This document shows, piece after piece, positions 24,688-35,790 of a stretch of 64,000 nucleotides of DNA. The notes under the pieces are model-generated. The model saw nothing but the letters and a program-made list of their open reading frames with translations, was not told the origin of the DNA and made no database searches. Made by a program: the position numbers and the translations under genes. Source of the stretch: Littorina saxatilis (taxonomy: Eukaryota > Mollusca > Gastropoda > Littorinimorpha > Littorinidae); NCBI RefSeq assembly GCF_037325665.1, contig NC_090248.1, positions 15,409,472-15,473,471 on the forward strand, given 5' to 3'. Positions within the stretch are counted from its first letter, which is position 1. The number at the start of each line of letters is the position of its first letter.

Positions 24688-25024
24688 ATTCTCTCTCTCA
24701 CGGTGTGGGTCTGTCTGTCTGCCTGTCTGTGTACAAACATGACTAAAGCAATGTTTTACGGTCTATGTAGGCAACTCCCTGTGTTCCAACTCCCCCATGT
24801 CCTCGGGCCAGCAATCACATGTCCCTTTGACCTACACGGGACCGGGAGACTTGTCACGTGCGCGTTACATCCGGGCTGTCAGGACCGGAAACGTCGTGTC
24901 AGTGTCATGAGGAATGACGAGAAGATATTACAGGCCTCATTTTGCCTGGCTGTCCTTTAATCTTGACCCCGTCAGTGTCAGTCAGAAAGCAGACGATAGT
25001 GTCCCACGATCAGTGACAGAACTT

Positions 25025-25025
<1 letters not shown>

Positions 25026-25119
<94 letters not shown>
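25026..25119 (+). repeat. (GA)n microsatellite
   Basis: About 46 GA units interrupted once by CTCA near 25084. Confidence 0.95.
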
Positions 25120-25122
<3 letters not shown>

Positions 25123-25133
25123 ACCCTGTGCTA

Positions 25134-25378
25134 GCTGTGTCGTGTCAACATAATTCAACCATATACAGTATTGGTAAATACGTAACTAAAGCTGTGTCGT
25201 GTCAACATAATTTAACCATATACAGTATTGGTAATTACGTAACTAAAGCTGTGTTGTGTCAACATAATTCAACCATATACAGTATTGGTAAATACCTAAC
25301 TAAAGCTGTGTTGTGTCAACATAATTCAACCATAAACAGTTTTGGTAAATACGTAACTAAAGCTGTGTTGTGTCAACA
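25134..25378 (+). repeat. 57-bp tandem repeat, four and a quarter units
   Basis: GCTGTGT(C/T)GTGTCAACATAA begins at 25134, 25191, 25248, 25305 and 25362. The period is 19 codons and one plus-strand frame stays open through all units (a CQHNSTIYSIGKYVTKAV-like peptide). No start, signal or flanking coding evidence supports translation. Confidence 0.9.
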
Positions 25379-25477
25379 AAACAATGTCACATAAATGTCA
25401 AACTGTGGCAGCGTGTGCATCGTAAAACATAATTATTTGACCCACTTCCTGCATCAACCTGGACAGTAATTATAGTG

Positions 25478-25712
25478 TGAAATCAAATCAAAAATCCCAA
25501 AACGTTGAATAACAATTATTTCAAGAGATTTAGCCTAAATTGGTGTCAGTCAATGCTATTTAATCACTCCAACACATAAAACATAAAGTAGTTCAAGAGA
25601 TGTGCCCTAATTTACAGTATTCTGTCAAATCATCGTTTGAATAATCCCAACATGTAGAGTACATATTATTTCAAGAGATGTTTCCTACTGTACAGTATTT
25701 TGTCAAATCCAA
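25478..25712 (+). repeat. Degenerate tandem repeat, about 85-90 bp, three units
   Basis: TTTCAAGAGAT(G/T)T and ACAGTATT(C/T)TGTCAAATC recur around 25520, 25591 and 25671, with strongly diverged spacers. Confidence 0.55.
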
Positions 25713-26201
25713 TTATCCATAATGATAATAATAGTAATAATGAACATGTACAAAAAGGTTTCTTTATTTACTCTACAGGACATGTGTTAACATAATTATT
25801 CAGTCATTCAATATTGTATAAATGTGATTTATACATTAAAAGTCGATCAGAGTGTACATCTCTGTAAATGTGTCGAAGAATTATTTGAACCAAGGTAAAT
25901 TGCCTGTTTGATTCTTGTTATTTTACTTGAGAACAATCACTCAAGGTGGAGCTTAGTATTTCGATTCTTCGAAAAGAGACTCATAGAATTTAGTTAAAAA
26001 GACTCATGATTATGACAAAATTCATGTCAATACGGCGCTGACATTACTGAACATCCTTTCCTGGCAGTACTAGGTAAAACAGTCCAGAGAGAAGAAGCCA
26101 GAGCTGGGGGGGGGGGGGGGGGGAGAGAGAGTTACGGACGAGGGTTGTTTGGGTGGGGAATATCATTCGTGACACACAGCGCCTGCCAATGAATTAGAAA
26201 A
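25713..26201. other. Non-coding stretch
   Basis: A/T-rich sequence with a poly-G run at 26107-26123. Nothing else was recognised. Confidence 0.4.
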
Positions 26202-26442
26202 ACAAGTCGCGTAAGGCGAAATTACTACATTTAGTCAAGCTGTGGAACTCACAGAATGAAACTGAACGCACTGCATTTTTTCACAATGACCGTAGTCCGC
26301 CGCTTGTGCATAACGGAGTGAAACTGACGAGCCTGTTCAGCGCGGTAGTGGTTTCGCTGTGCTGCATAGCACGCCGTTTTCTGTACCTCTCTTCGTTTTA
26401 ACTTTCTGAGTGTGTTTTTAATCCAAACATATCATATCTATA

Positions 26443-27959
26443 CTGTTCAAAAAAAGAAACGCATAGTTGCTACTTGCCAAATTTGTTTTATTTTTCGAAA
26501 AAATTAACAGAAAATCCAATATTTAGATTATTTGTTTGAAATTTGGTATGGACACAGTTGAATGCACACACAGTTCATTTGCATCTTCAAATCAATCAGT
26601 CAATCAATACGATTGGGTGCCGAGGCTGTCAAGTCAGTAGGGGGTGTGACTGCCTTGAGCAGCAACAACTGCCCGGCACCTTCTGGGCATGGACTGGATC
26701 AGATGCCGGATATCTTGCTGTGGGATGGTGTCCCACTCCTCCTGAAGTGCCTGCAATAGATCGCGGTGATTTGCCGGCGCTTCTTCTCGCCTGCGCACAC
26801 GTCTGTCGAATTCATCCCAGAGGTGTTGTATCGGGTTCATGTCTGGCGACATGGATGGCCAGGGAAGCACCTGGACATGGTGGTCGGTGAGGAACTGGGT
26901 GGTGAGTCGTGCTGTGTGCGGGCGAGCGTTGTCCTGCTGGAATATGGCATCCTGGTCAGCCAGAAGAGGAAGGGCGTGTGGGCGCAGAATTTCCTCCACG
27001 TATCGCTGGGCAGTTATGCGCCCTTGGACGTGCACCAGGGTGCTCCTTCCAGCGGTATTGATCGCCCCCCACACCATGACGCCTCCACCACCATGAACGG
27101 GTGCCTCATCCACACAGTTGGACGCGTAACGTTCGTTTACTCTCCGGTAGACCCTCATCCGACCCTCATGTCGCTGGAGCAGGAAGTAGGACTCGTCGCT
27201 GAACCACACGTGTCTCCAGTGATTCCGGACGGTCCAGCGAAGGTGCTGGTTGCCCCACTGCACTCGGTTCTGGCGATGGCGGCGGGTGAGGACAGCTCCT
27301 CTGTGAGGTCTGCGAGCTCTCAAACCAGCTTCATGCAGGCGGTTCCGCACGGTCTGGTCCGATAATCGGTGTGGCCCGGGGAGAGCCTGGACAGAAGATG
27401 AGGCCGACAGGAAACGATTCCGGAGGTGGCGGAGCCGTATGAAGCGGTCGTGAGCAGCAGTTGTCGCCCTTGGTCTTCCCGCTCGTGGCAAGTCAGCAAC
27501 GGAGCCAGTGGCTTGAAACCTGACCCACAGTCTACTGATGGTGCTCTGGGACACGTGGAAGTGCCTGGCGATTGCACTTTGACTTTGGCCTGCTTGTAAA
27601 CGACCCAATGCAATTTGGCGGTCTTCTCTGCTCAATCGGGCCATCTTTCGTCGCTGAATTGTCGTCTGATTTCTTTGTGGCGAACAATCCGCTTTATGGG
27701 TTTTGGAAGACATGGTGAGAGCTCAATATTCCCCGAGTTTCACGAGATTACACTGAAGCATGACGAGTGGTCATGCCAAATGAGCAATTTTGACATTGTA
27801 GCCACTGATAACGCATGCGTCACGTGCAGAGCTCACTTGTGGCAATGGACGAAAGGTCGACGACCAGATAAACATTTTCTGCAGTTTGGTGGATATCCTT
27901 GTAGCCATATAACTAAATTAACCAAATATTACAAGCTATGCGTTTCTTTTTTTGAACAG
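26443..27959 (-). mobile_element. Tc1/mariner element, structurally complete
   Basis: Perfect 24-bp terminal inverted repeats (26443-26466 and 27936-27959) start CTGTTCAAAAAAAGAAACGC. TA is present on each side (26441-26442 and 27960-27961). The 1517-bp length is normal for a Tc1-type element with one gene. It is inserted in R1, so it is younger than that copy. Identical repeats and an open frame suggest recent movement. Confidence 0.95.
26634..27644 (-). CDS. Tc1-type DDE transposase with altered third catalytic residue
   Basis: Transposases of this family bind the terminal repeats and cut and paste the element into TA. The preferred start is the ATG of MARLSREDRQIALGRL at 27644; an upstream in-frame ATG at 27713 would add 23 residues. 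From the preferred start (336 residues), helix-turn-helix regions occupy about residues 1-110 with GRPR at 56-59. The catalytic aspartates lie in WFSDESYF (D150) and FQQDNARPHTA (D238). Thirty-four residues later, where DD34E elements have glutamate in NPIE, this copy has glutamine (NPIQHLWDEF, Q273, codon CAA at 26826-26828). The frame is otherwise whole. A single GAA to CAA change would explain it, and it should abolish metal-dependent catalysis in this copy. Confidence 0.9.
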   Translation of the reverse strand: MARLSREDRQIALGRLQAGQSQSAIARHFHVSQSTISRLWVRFQATGSVADLPRAGRPRATTAAHDRFIRLRHLRNRFLSASSSVQALPGPHRLSDQTVRNRLHEAGLRARRPHRGAVLTRRHRQNRVQWGNQHLRWTVRNHWRHVWFSDESYFLLQRHEGRMRVYRRVNERYASNCVDEAPVHGGGGVMVWGAINTAGRSTLVHVQGRITAQRYVEEILRPHALPLLADQDAIFQQDNARPHTARLTTQFLTDHHVQVLPWPSMSPDMNPIQHLWDEFDRRVRRREEAPANHRDLLQALQEEWDTIPQQDIRHLIQSMPRRCRAVVAAQGSHTPY

Positions 27960-28500
27960 TATATATGTTTTTTGAATCAGGAACCGACAAGGAATAAGAT
28001 GAAATTGTTTTTAAATCGATTGCAGAAATTTAATTTTGATCATAATTTTTATATTTTTAATTTTCAGAGCTTGTTTTTAATCCAAATATAACATATTTAT
28101 ATGTTTTTGGAATCAGGAAATGATGTAGAATAAGATGAACGTAAATTTGGATCGTTTTATACCACACAAAAAAAATTATTACAATTTTCAGATTTTTAAT
28201 GACCAAAGTCATTAATTAATTTTTAAGCCACCAAGCTGAAATGCAATACCGAAGTCCGGCCTTCGTCGAAGATTGCTTTACAAAAAAATTTCAATCAATT
28301 TGATTGAAAAATGAGGGTGTGACAGTGCCGCCTCAACTTTTACAAAAAGCCGGATATGACGTCATCAAAAGTATATATCGAAAAACAGAAAAAAACGTCC
28401 GGGGATATCATTTCCAGGAACTCTCATGTCAAATTTCATAAAGATCGGTTCAGTAGTTTGGTCTGAATCGCTCTACACACACACACGCACAGACACACAC

Positions 28501-28538
<38 letters not shown>

Positions 28539-28610
28539 TGACCACGACCCTCGTCTCGATTCCCCCTCTTATGTTAAAACATTTAGTCAAAACTTGACTA
28601 AATGTAAAAA

Positions 28611-29577
28611 CACCTGAAAGGACAATGTAATTGGAGAGTGGGAGAGGGGCGCACTGACTGGAAGGAATAACCTCCACTATGCCAAGTCATGTTTTTACAG
28701 GTCGCCTAAATAAAGAGGAATTTAATCCGGTCCCCTACCCTCCCCCCTCCCCGTTGAGCCATACACCTGTCTGAAAGGCTCAGTCACCACTACCTCCACC
28801 AACCCTTCCTGCACTACAGAACACACACACACTCTCACCCTCCTCCTTCCAGCCCTTGTAGTTGTTTCGCAAGACCTCTCACCTGGGCGATTCTACTCTT
28901 ACCCTCTGAGGGGTGATAGAATACTCCCGATCAAAACATCGCAGTCTTGCTTCACCATCAGACGACACAACCTAAATGTTCTTCTAGTCAGTGTGCATTT
29001 TCACCATAGACGAAATAAGTTGATCTTTCTCTCTTTGGATCAAACGGTTCTGTAATAATGTTAGTAACCAAATCGAGTGCAGGTGCAGAGAGGATTTGAT
29101 GCTGACCTCACCTCGGGACAAGCGCCACTCGGCAAGCCTCGGCATTCCCCGGGTCGCGTCCGTGTCACAGTAGTGGGCTGACACGCAGTCGTAAACGGAA
29201 TGGCGTTAGGTGTGCTGAGCTGAAGAATATCGCGATTTCGTGACCAGATGAGAAGACAGAGTGCTCTAGAAAGTAAGAAAAGGGGACTTATGTTTACCTA
29301 AAACGCTTCGTTCCTGCGATTCGCCGGTGTCGTTGGGGTATAGTCCGTTTCACTAATAGGCTGAGCTACCCTCAGTTGCGGTGTGTCTGTCACACACACC
29401 CGGTCTGTCAAAAACACTGTCCAAGTTCCATACCAGGACAGTGGAACACACATTTACGTACGATATAAACGTTGGACGCACACCCAGTCTCTATAGATAC
29501 TTCACACGAAACAAAAACAATGTGACAGTGATGCCGAGGTTTGCTCTGTCGCTGTGTTTACCACTAGACAGTATCGG
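28611..29577. other. Intergenic stretch, nothing recognised
   Basis: No repeat copy or coding signal was noticed. Short frames only. Confidence 0.4.
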
Positions 29578-29885
29578 ACACTTTATAAGACACTTTATCG
29601 TATGAAAACTTTATCGAATGGACATTTTAACCAATGGACACTATATCAAATGGACATATTATTGACACACACACAGACACACACACATACTCACGCATAC
29701 ACGGAATCTTTGGAGTACGTGTCCGTTCCATAAAGCGTCTGTTTTATAGAGTGTCTTTCATTATAAGATGTCTTTTGAGAGAAAAAAAAATTCTATAAAA
29801 TGTTTTTCGATAAAGTGTCATTCAATAAAGTGGTTTTTTTGATAAAATATCTTTCGATATGTCTTGCGATAAAGTGTTTTCCCTA
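29578..29885. repeat. Inverted cluster of CACTTTATCG / CGATAAAGTG motifs
   Basis: The left half (29578-29655) repeats ACACTTTAT-type words. The right half (29720-29872) repeats the complement (AAAGTGTC, GATAAAGTG) about eight times. A (CA)n tract lies between. It resembles the subterminal repeat structure of a small DNA transposon, but no clear termini were found. Confidence 0.5.
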
Positions 29886-30615
29886 TATGCCATATATATA
29901 TAAACGTGTCAGCCATAATTATATATAAAGGTGTCAAGTACATCTGCTAATTTCTGAGTTTCCGTACGGCTAACTGCATAACTGGCCATACAGTTGAGAC
30001 CAAATAATCTCGACAAAACAGTGTTGCTACACTTCAAGGTGCGGCATACACTTGCTTTGAACTACATTATATTGCATTTCAGATCAGAAGAAGAAGAACG
30101 ACATTTTTCTTTTGATAAAAGATATTGTTGTCTCGCAAGGTGTTAGTGCGAAGGGAGATAATTATTGGAAGAACTCTAGATAATCCGATGTTTTAAGCCG
30201 AAGAAGACAATTAAGCCTACTCTGTATGTGAAATGGATTCCAAATGCTTCTGGATTTTTGTTTTAGTGCAACTGTCCCACGATGGTGACAGACGCCAACA
30301 CCCAGGTGGGTCGATGAATTCCGTTGCTAACCAGGTTGCTGCTGTTCTTGAATCGGACTTTAGTTACGCAGCACTCGCACTCAGCAGTACGAAACAGACT
30401 ATAATTTAGACCAGCGTCTACTCAGAAAGCATGCAGGGGATTTTCCCCATGACTTGTCAACGCTATGTAAATGTGGCGTGTAAAGCAACAAGTTGTTCTT
30501 TCGCCTTGGCTACGTGCCAACTACTACCCACATGTGACGCAACCTGTCCACCTAGGTTACCTGTCTAGGTCTCACCCAGTAGGCCTAACCCATCACTTAG
30601 CTATCCTTGGCACAA
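29886..30615. other. Intergenic stretch, nothing recognised
   Basis: No motif, repeat copy or protein-like frame was noticed. Confidence 0.35.
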
Positions 30616-30835
30616 AGAGTCAAAAATCCCCCCCAAAAAGGCCTTAAAAAATAAGGCCTTATTTTCAAAATAAGGCCTTAAATCTCTATAGTCATAAAAA
30701 ATGAGGGCGTAAAGAAATAAGGCCTTATTTATTTTAAAACCTTAATAAAATAAGGCCTTATTTTCGATAAAGCCTTTGGAAAATAGGGCCTTAAGAAAAA
30801 TAAGCCCTTAAAAAAATAAGGCCTTATTTTTCTGC
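30616..30835. repeat. Cluster of AAGGCCTT palindromes
   Basis: About eight AATAAGGCCTTATT-like palindromes, some degenerate, follow one another with A/T-rich spacers. The cluster begins AAAAAGGCCTTAAAAAATAA and ends AAAAAAATAAGGCCTTATTT. Confidence 0.8.
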
Positions 30836-31021
30836 GCATCACTACTGCTCACCCTAATAGCAACACACAATAACTTAATGACACATATAGACGACAACAC
30901 ACGCACACATACACACATTCGCACGCGCACACTCACGAACGCACATATATGCGCGTGAGCGCGAAAAAAGAGATAATAAATGGAACAAGAGAAAACATTT
31001 CCAAACGATAAACATTATGAC

Positions 31022-31363
31022 CAGGGGCGGATCAGTTCATTTTAGGGGGGGGGGGAGGTTCCAAAAGTATAATTATTGTGAAGATATGGGTGTGAAGGCG
31101 CGAAGCGCCTAGCTTGCTAGGGGGGTCCGGGGGCATGCCCCCCCGGAAAATTTTGAAAAAAAGGATGCAAAATGGTGCAATCTGATGCATTCTGAGGATG
31201 ATCATTACCAGTTTCAAGCAGCAGATTTTGTCACTGATTAATACCCCAAAAATTGAAACTCAACCCCAAAAAATACACAAAAATATTTTTATTTTTTGGC
31301 TGGGGGGGGGGGGGTTCCGGAAACCCCAGAACCCCCCCCCCCCCCCCCCCTCGTCCGCCCCTG
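31022..31363. mobile_element. Small MITE with CAGGGGCGGA termini
   Basis: The left end CAGGGGCGGATC and the right end CGTCCGCCCCTG are inverted. ATGAC occurs immediately outside both ends. Poly-G (31047-31057) and poly-C (31332-31350) lie just inside, and GCGCGAAGCGCC sits in the interior. Such termini are common in hAT-like MITEs. It has no coding capacity. Confidence 0.65.
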
Positions 31364-31711
31364 ATGACACTGGTTGAAATCGGTTGTCTCACCTGGACTT
31401 TCCTGTACACCTGTACCTACCCTAACACATTTGCAAACACACACACACACACATACACGCACACGCATTCACACACACACACAAACGTAGACACAAAGAC
31501 ACACAGATATATATACAAATTACAATCGATGTGACCCCGGGTCTAAGAAGTGTCGCAGATAAGACAAATAGCAAAGGAGTGTCGTTCGAAGAGGTTTTCG
31601 CAGATAGCATGTACCCATTACACCAATCCTGAACTTGAACCCATAGAGACAAACAACCATGATACGGTCTTACAGGTACATTTTCCCCTACATAGTACTT
31701 TAATTCGTACA

Positions 31712-31862
31712 TATGGTGCGCCAAATTGATATTACTATCGTTAACTGTTATATAGGGTTTTGAAACTATCGTTAACTGAACTTATATAGAGTTTCGAAAC
31801 TATCGTTATCTGTTATATAGAGTTTCTATGGTGCGCCAAATTGATATTACTATCGTTAACTG
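31712..31862 (+). repeat. Degenerate tandem repeat around ACTATCGTTAACTG
   Basis: GGTGCGCCAAATTGATATTA occurs at 31713 and 31829. ACTATCGTTA(A/T)CTG occurs about four times with TTATATAGAGTTT spacers. Confidence 0.75.
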
Positions 31863-31865
31863 TTA

Positions 31866-31913
31866 CGCGCACACACACACACAAACACACACAAACACAC
31901 ACACGCACACACA

Positions 31914-31969
<56 letters not shown>

Positions 31970-31980
31970 CACACACACAC
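31866..31980 (+). repeat. (CA)n microsatellite
   Basis: CA units with AAAC interruptions, abutting the dispersed sequence TTCTTACAAC(C/A)GGTCCTTAC also seen at 19127. Confidence 0.95.
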
Positions 31981-32214
31981 TTTTCTTACAACCGGTCCTT
32001 ACTTCTAATACAAATGGCTAATAAATGATAAACAAGTAAAGCAACATGACAAATAAACAAATTAAACGAACGACCCAGCAAACAATCGACAAGTAAGCAA
32101 ACAAGCAAATAAACACAAACAACAAAATGACAAAGTAAGCAACATACAAATGAGAGAGAGAGAGAGATGGTGGCCCACCCCCTGTCGCCGTCGCCGATAA
32201 GTCCTGCACGTGTA

Positions 32215-32560
32215 CGTTTTTTACACCCCCGGTATAGGGGTGTGTATAGGTTTCGGTCGATGTGTTTGTTTGTTTGTTTGTTTGTTTGTGTGTTTGTTTG
32301 TTTGTTTGTTTGTTTGTGTGTTTGTTTGTGTTCGCAAGTAGATCTCAAGAATGAACGGACCGATCGTCACCAAACTTGGTGAACAGGTTCTATACATTCC
32401 TGAGACGGTCCTTACAAAAATTGGGACCAGTCAAACACACCGTTAGGGAATTATTGGTGGATTTTGGTTTTTTTGGGGGATCAACTACGGCATAACTCTT
32501 CCTTATCTTCTCCATGTTTTCAGCGTTTACCTCCCTTCCTTCGTATGGTGCACTATAGTA
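32215..32560 (+). repeat. R3 dispersed repeat, copy
   Basis: It starts with the hairpin ACACCCCCGGTATAGGGGTGT and a (TTTG)n tract, continues GATCGTCACCAAACTTGGTG and ends with the shared CTCTTCCTTATCTTCTCCA and CCTTCGTATGG-like text. Confidence 0.65.
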
Positions 32561-32699
32561 TGAGGGGGTATCTTCGGATATTCCCGGCGTTCTGTTACTA
32601 TTTTTAGAAGGTCACCGCAGTGTCCAGAACGTAAATTGGACCCGTAAATTATCCTCACTGTAAAAGTGCAAAGGTCGAATCAATTTATAGCCACGCGAA

Positions 32700-33145
32700 A
32701 AATACACTCTTATCTATCTCTATATATTTATACAATAGATATAGATATATATATACGGCTTCTCTGTGTGTGTGTGTGTGTTTGAGTGTGTCTGTAGAAA
32801 ACACCTGTGTATTGCACAGTTCTGTTTGTGATGTGGTACCTAGGGCGTCGTCGACAAGTATGGGACTCGACATGATATGATCAGGAATGGCATTATGGCC
32901 CCTGAATCATGTTCGTGCTGTTCCCATTCCACGAGTCTGGAAGGGACCTAAGCTTGACGGGTCCATGGTTCGAAGCCGGCGTACAGTGCGCCACTCAAGC
33001 CGGGTATTCGGCTCTACTTGCTACCCGGCGAAGCGGCAGATACACCCCGGACAAAATCTGGTCGATGAGATATTTCAATACCTGCTCTCAGCGCGCAGCG
33101 CAAACCGATTTTGGTTTTTTACACCCCCGGTATAGGGGTGTGACT
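32700..33145 (+). repeat. R3 dispersed repeat, copy
   Basis: It shares GTGCGCCACTCA, CCGGGTATTCGGCTCT, CTCTCAGCGCGCAGCGC and ACACCCCCGGTATAGGGGTG with the other copies, in a somewhat different block order from 22985. Confidence 0.65.
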
Positions 33146-33164
33146 TCTGACTTCTGGCTTCTGA

Positions 33165-33277
<113 letters not shown>

Positions 33278-33329
33278 CATGTAATAAAGTTCTGAGTTCT
33301 CTGACGGGGGTGTTTTTCCTACCTCGGAG

Positions 33330-33566
33330 GAATTTCTTGGTTTTTTTTAGGTCGCGCCATCATCAGTTTCACGCGCACTTGCCCAGACAGTGTCTTTATG
33401 TTTTCATAGTAAGGCTGCTCTGACATTTGCTCAGAATAATATTTCTTTCGTTAAAAACTTCTGTCAACAGCACAGCAATTTCACTGTCAGTAAATGATGC
33501 AGAACGTCCCTCCGTAGCTACTTTCATTTTGGGCACACGTGCCTTGCCTTTTCTGTTGACTGCCAT
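33330..33566 (-). pseudogene. Myb/SANT-like DNA-binding domain fragment
   Basis: From an ATG at 33566 the minus strand reads MAVNRKGKARVPKMKVATEG, then SFTDSEIAVLLTEVFNERNI and LSKCQSSLT, and stops at 33396-33398. F-T/S-x-x-E-I/V-x-x-L-x-x-E-V is the first helix of the Myb/SANT-like domain of NAIF1- and PIF/Harbinger-type proteins. Just past the stop, another frame continues KDTVWASARETDD, which resembles the next helix, so a single-base break is likely. The upstream text has GCGCATGCGC and a CpG-rich look. It may be a host paralogue or a Harbinger passenger; no transposase is present here. Confidence 0.5.
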
Positions 33567-33730
33567 GTTTACAGAAACGTGCGCATGCGTATTACTAGGG
33601 ATTCCCTCAATTTCCGCGACCTTGACCTTAATACTCTCGATGTCACTACTTCGGCGTTGAAGTCAGTTCATGCATAGTGAACAGTTAGGAAGTTTCTTAC
33701 TTCTAGTTCATGCATACGGGCTCTGATACC

Positions 33731-33801
33731 GAGGCCGAACGGTTATAATTGCGTTTGCCTGATACGCGATTGAGTCGTGTTTAAATCGCCATCTGGCCGT
33801 A
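33731..33801 (+). repeat. tRNA-like SINE head relic
   Basis: GAGGCCGAACGGTTATAATT resembles an A box region, GCCTGATACGC an Ile-type anticodon arm (GAT), and CGTGTTTAAATCGCCATC a decayed B box. CTGGCCGTAC then runs into T-rich sequence. The paired arms are too poor for a functional tRNA. Confidence 0.45.
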
Positions 33802-34420
33802 CTTTTTTTTACTCTTTGTCATTTATTTATTTTTGTTTATTTTTTTTATGTGCAAGAGAGTACGTTGTAATATCAAAATTAATTTTTAACATTAATATTA
33901 GTCAGGAATTAGTTTTTTTTAATCTTTGGTTAACATGATATTAGTTTATTGATAAAGTTTGTTCATTTGGAAATCTACCATCAGCTTATCTGTCTTTTGC
34001 ACTGCAGACACTAAGCAATAGGTACCTGCCATGTGGTCACTTTTTCCACTGCTGTCCTCAGTCATATACTTTTCATCAAGACTTGTCACCATGCCGAGTG
34101 GATCTAAATTCAGAAGTCGTCATGTGGCTGAGGCATATCTGACATAGCGTCGATCTTGTTGTAGCTTATCCTCCTTTCTGAAACAAAAGGCAAAATACGA
34201 TTAGTTGTGATGACTACAACCTACACAAATAAAAACAGTGCTTTGATACTGAATAGTCGGGTTATACAAGCTACTTTACCTATGCAGCATGCATGGGAAT
34301 CCTACATTATGCGAAACATGTCAACTGACTGCAGCAGCCTGGTTCTTAAAATAATTCTGACGGTCAACACAGTCAACACACTATTCACAGTCCATTTTAA
34401 GGAGCAACTGAGGTACTCTC
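33802..34420. other. A/T-rich intergenic stretch
   Basis: Nothing was recognised. Confidence 0.35.
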
Positions 34421-34613
34421 CAGTGGTGGATTTAGGAGGGGGGCGGGGAAGGGGGCCCGGATCCCCCCTATAGGGAAAGAGAGAGAGATTCAAGGGAGGG
34501 GGGGGTGGGGTCATGCACCCGACCCACCCTGGCATTTTCGGGCGCTTTGCACCCTCAATTCAGGCGCTTCGCGCCTTCAAGTTCGTGTGTGCCCCCCTTT
34601 CCTGGATCCACCC
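34421..34613. mobile_element. Small hAT-like MITE
   Basis: The left end CAGTGGTGGATTTAGGAGGG and the right end CCTGGATCCACCCTTG are imperfect inverted repeats. GGCGCTTCGCGCC lies in the interior, like the element at 31022. There is no coding capacity, and the target duplication is unclear. Confidence 0.55.
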
Positions 34614-35351
34614 TTGCTATCTGATGGTCTTGTTTGAATGATAACGATCAACTCAGAAGGAAGAAATCAACAGAGGAAAAAATAAACCATTAACATTAAC
34701 CGCTGAAAAATACAGAATCACATGTGCCACTGATTATGTAGAACAAAATTCCACAGCAAGCTTTCTTTGGACGACTGTCGTTGTCTCAAAACTCGCATTC
34801 TACCTGCTGTCCAACAGAAGCTAATCTTACGTTGTGCTGCCTTGAAAAAAAATGCCAACAAAGCCAAGGAAGCTATTGCAAGGTGAGTTTACCAAACGTT
34901 ACGGACATTAACGAATCGTGATAAGCTTAGTGCGTAAACAGCAAATAGTACAATCAAAGAGAGGAGTCTGGAATGAAACGCGATACAGATCTAGGTAGAT
35001 CTAGCATTCACAAATTGTCTGTAGAAAGGCACCACATTTTACAGACAGAACCATGACAGAGCATGTTTTGAAACTGAGGCAAAATCGTAATAATTTTGAC
35101 TTTGAGAACAGATTCATCCCGTTTCCTTATATCTGCATGTTCAAGTAAATAGTAGACAGTTTTATACGGGCAGAGTAAACTTGAGACTCTACTGCAAGTC
35201 TTGAAATTCACATAAATCGAACCAAGAACAAAGACATCCAAACATTACAGGCAGTTTAGATCAACTAATTTCACTGGAGGTGACTGCCTAGCACTGTTTT
35301 TCATATCCGTGTCTGCTGAAATAGAAAGAAATTAAACAAAACGAATGATCA
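34614..35351. other. Intergenic stretch, nothing recognised
   Basis: No shared repeat or protein-like frame was noticed. Confidence 0.35.
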
Positions 35352-35644
35352 TTAAAGGTCCAGACCATGCTGTTTTAGCGTCAAAAACGCTTCGAATCGT
35401 GTTCCTGCGCGACCGAACACTTCCCGATGTTTGCAGTTAGTTAGAAAACCACTTTCTTACCGTCTTCAACAATGTTTGGTTTACTTCGGAATCTTGTAAG
35501 GCCGTAATCCGACGAATTTTGTGACCGAAGCGACGGATTTCTTCTCCAAAACGACCCGCCATTGTGCCGCGTGATCTTCGCGAGACTGGCTTATGAATAA
35601 ATTATCCGTGACGTCACACAGTGTGAAGATGCCGTTTACCAACA

Positions 35645-35790
35645 TGGCAACAAGCGTGACTGCAGACGAAATTGAACCGTACATGTTCGAACTACCAGTT
35701 TCTCTCCTCGAATCAAGCATGAAAGATGAGGAGCGGAGGCCACTTCCAGCAGTAGTGAAAAGACAGTGACGATGAAAATTGCGACTCTGT
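35645..35790 (+). pseudogene. Possible first exon of a P2X7-like/acidic N-terminus gene
   Basis: An ATG at 35645 opens MATSVTADEIEPYMFELPVS and about 20 more residues to a stop. In another frame the following bases read DSDDENCDSVCLSDQ up to AAAG|GTAAAC (donor at about 35809). A short N-terminus with PYMFEP-like text and an acidic serine stretch is common in an expanded invertebrate family with a P2X7-receptor-like C-terminal domain. The cysteine-rich part was not found. The identification is weak. Confidence 0.3.

Larger units (their letters stand above)
26202..28610 (-). repeat. R1 dispersed repeat interrupted by a Tc1 element
   Basis: The R1 right part is at 26202-26440, with ACAAGTCGCGTAAGGCG at its outer end. 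R1 resumes at 27962 and ends with the TTTAGTCAAAACTTGACTAAA palindrome region near 28580-28606. Removing the Tc1 element and one TA restores the family order. The (AC)n tract at its usual place is 28477-28532. Confidence 0.9.

Noticed and set aside
26766-27365. 199-residue plus-strand frame
   Set aside because: It is antisense to the Tc1 transposase.
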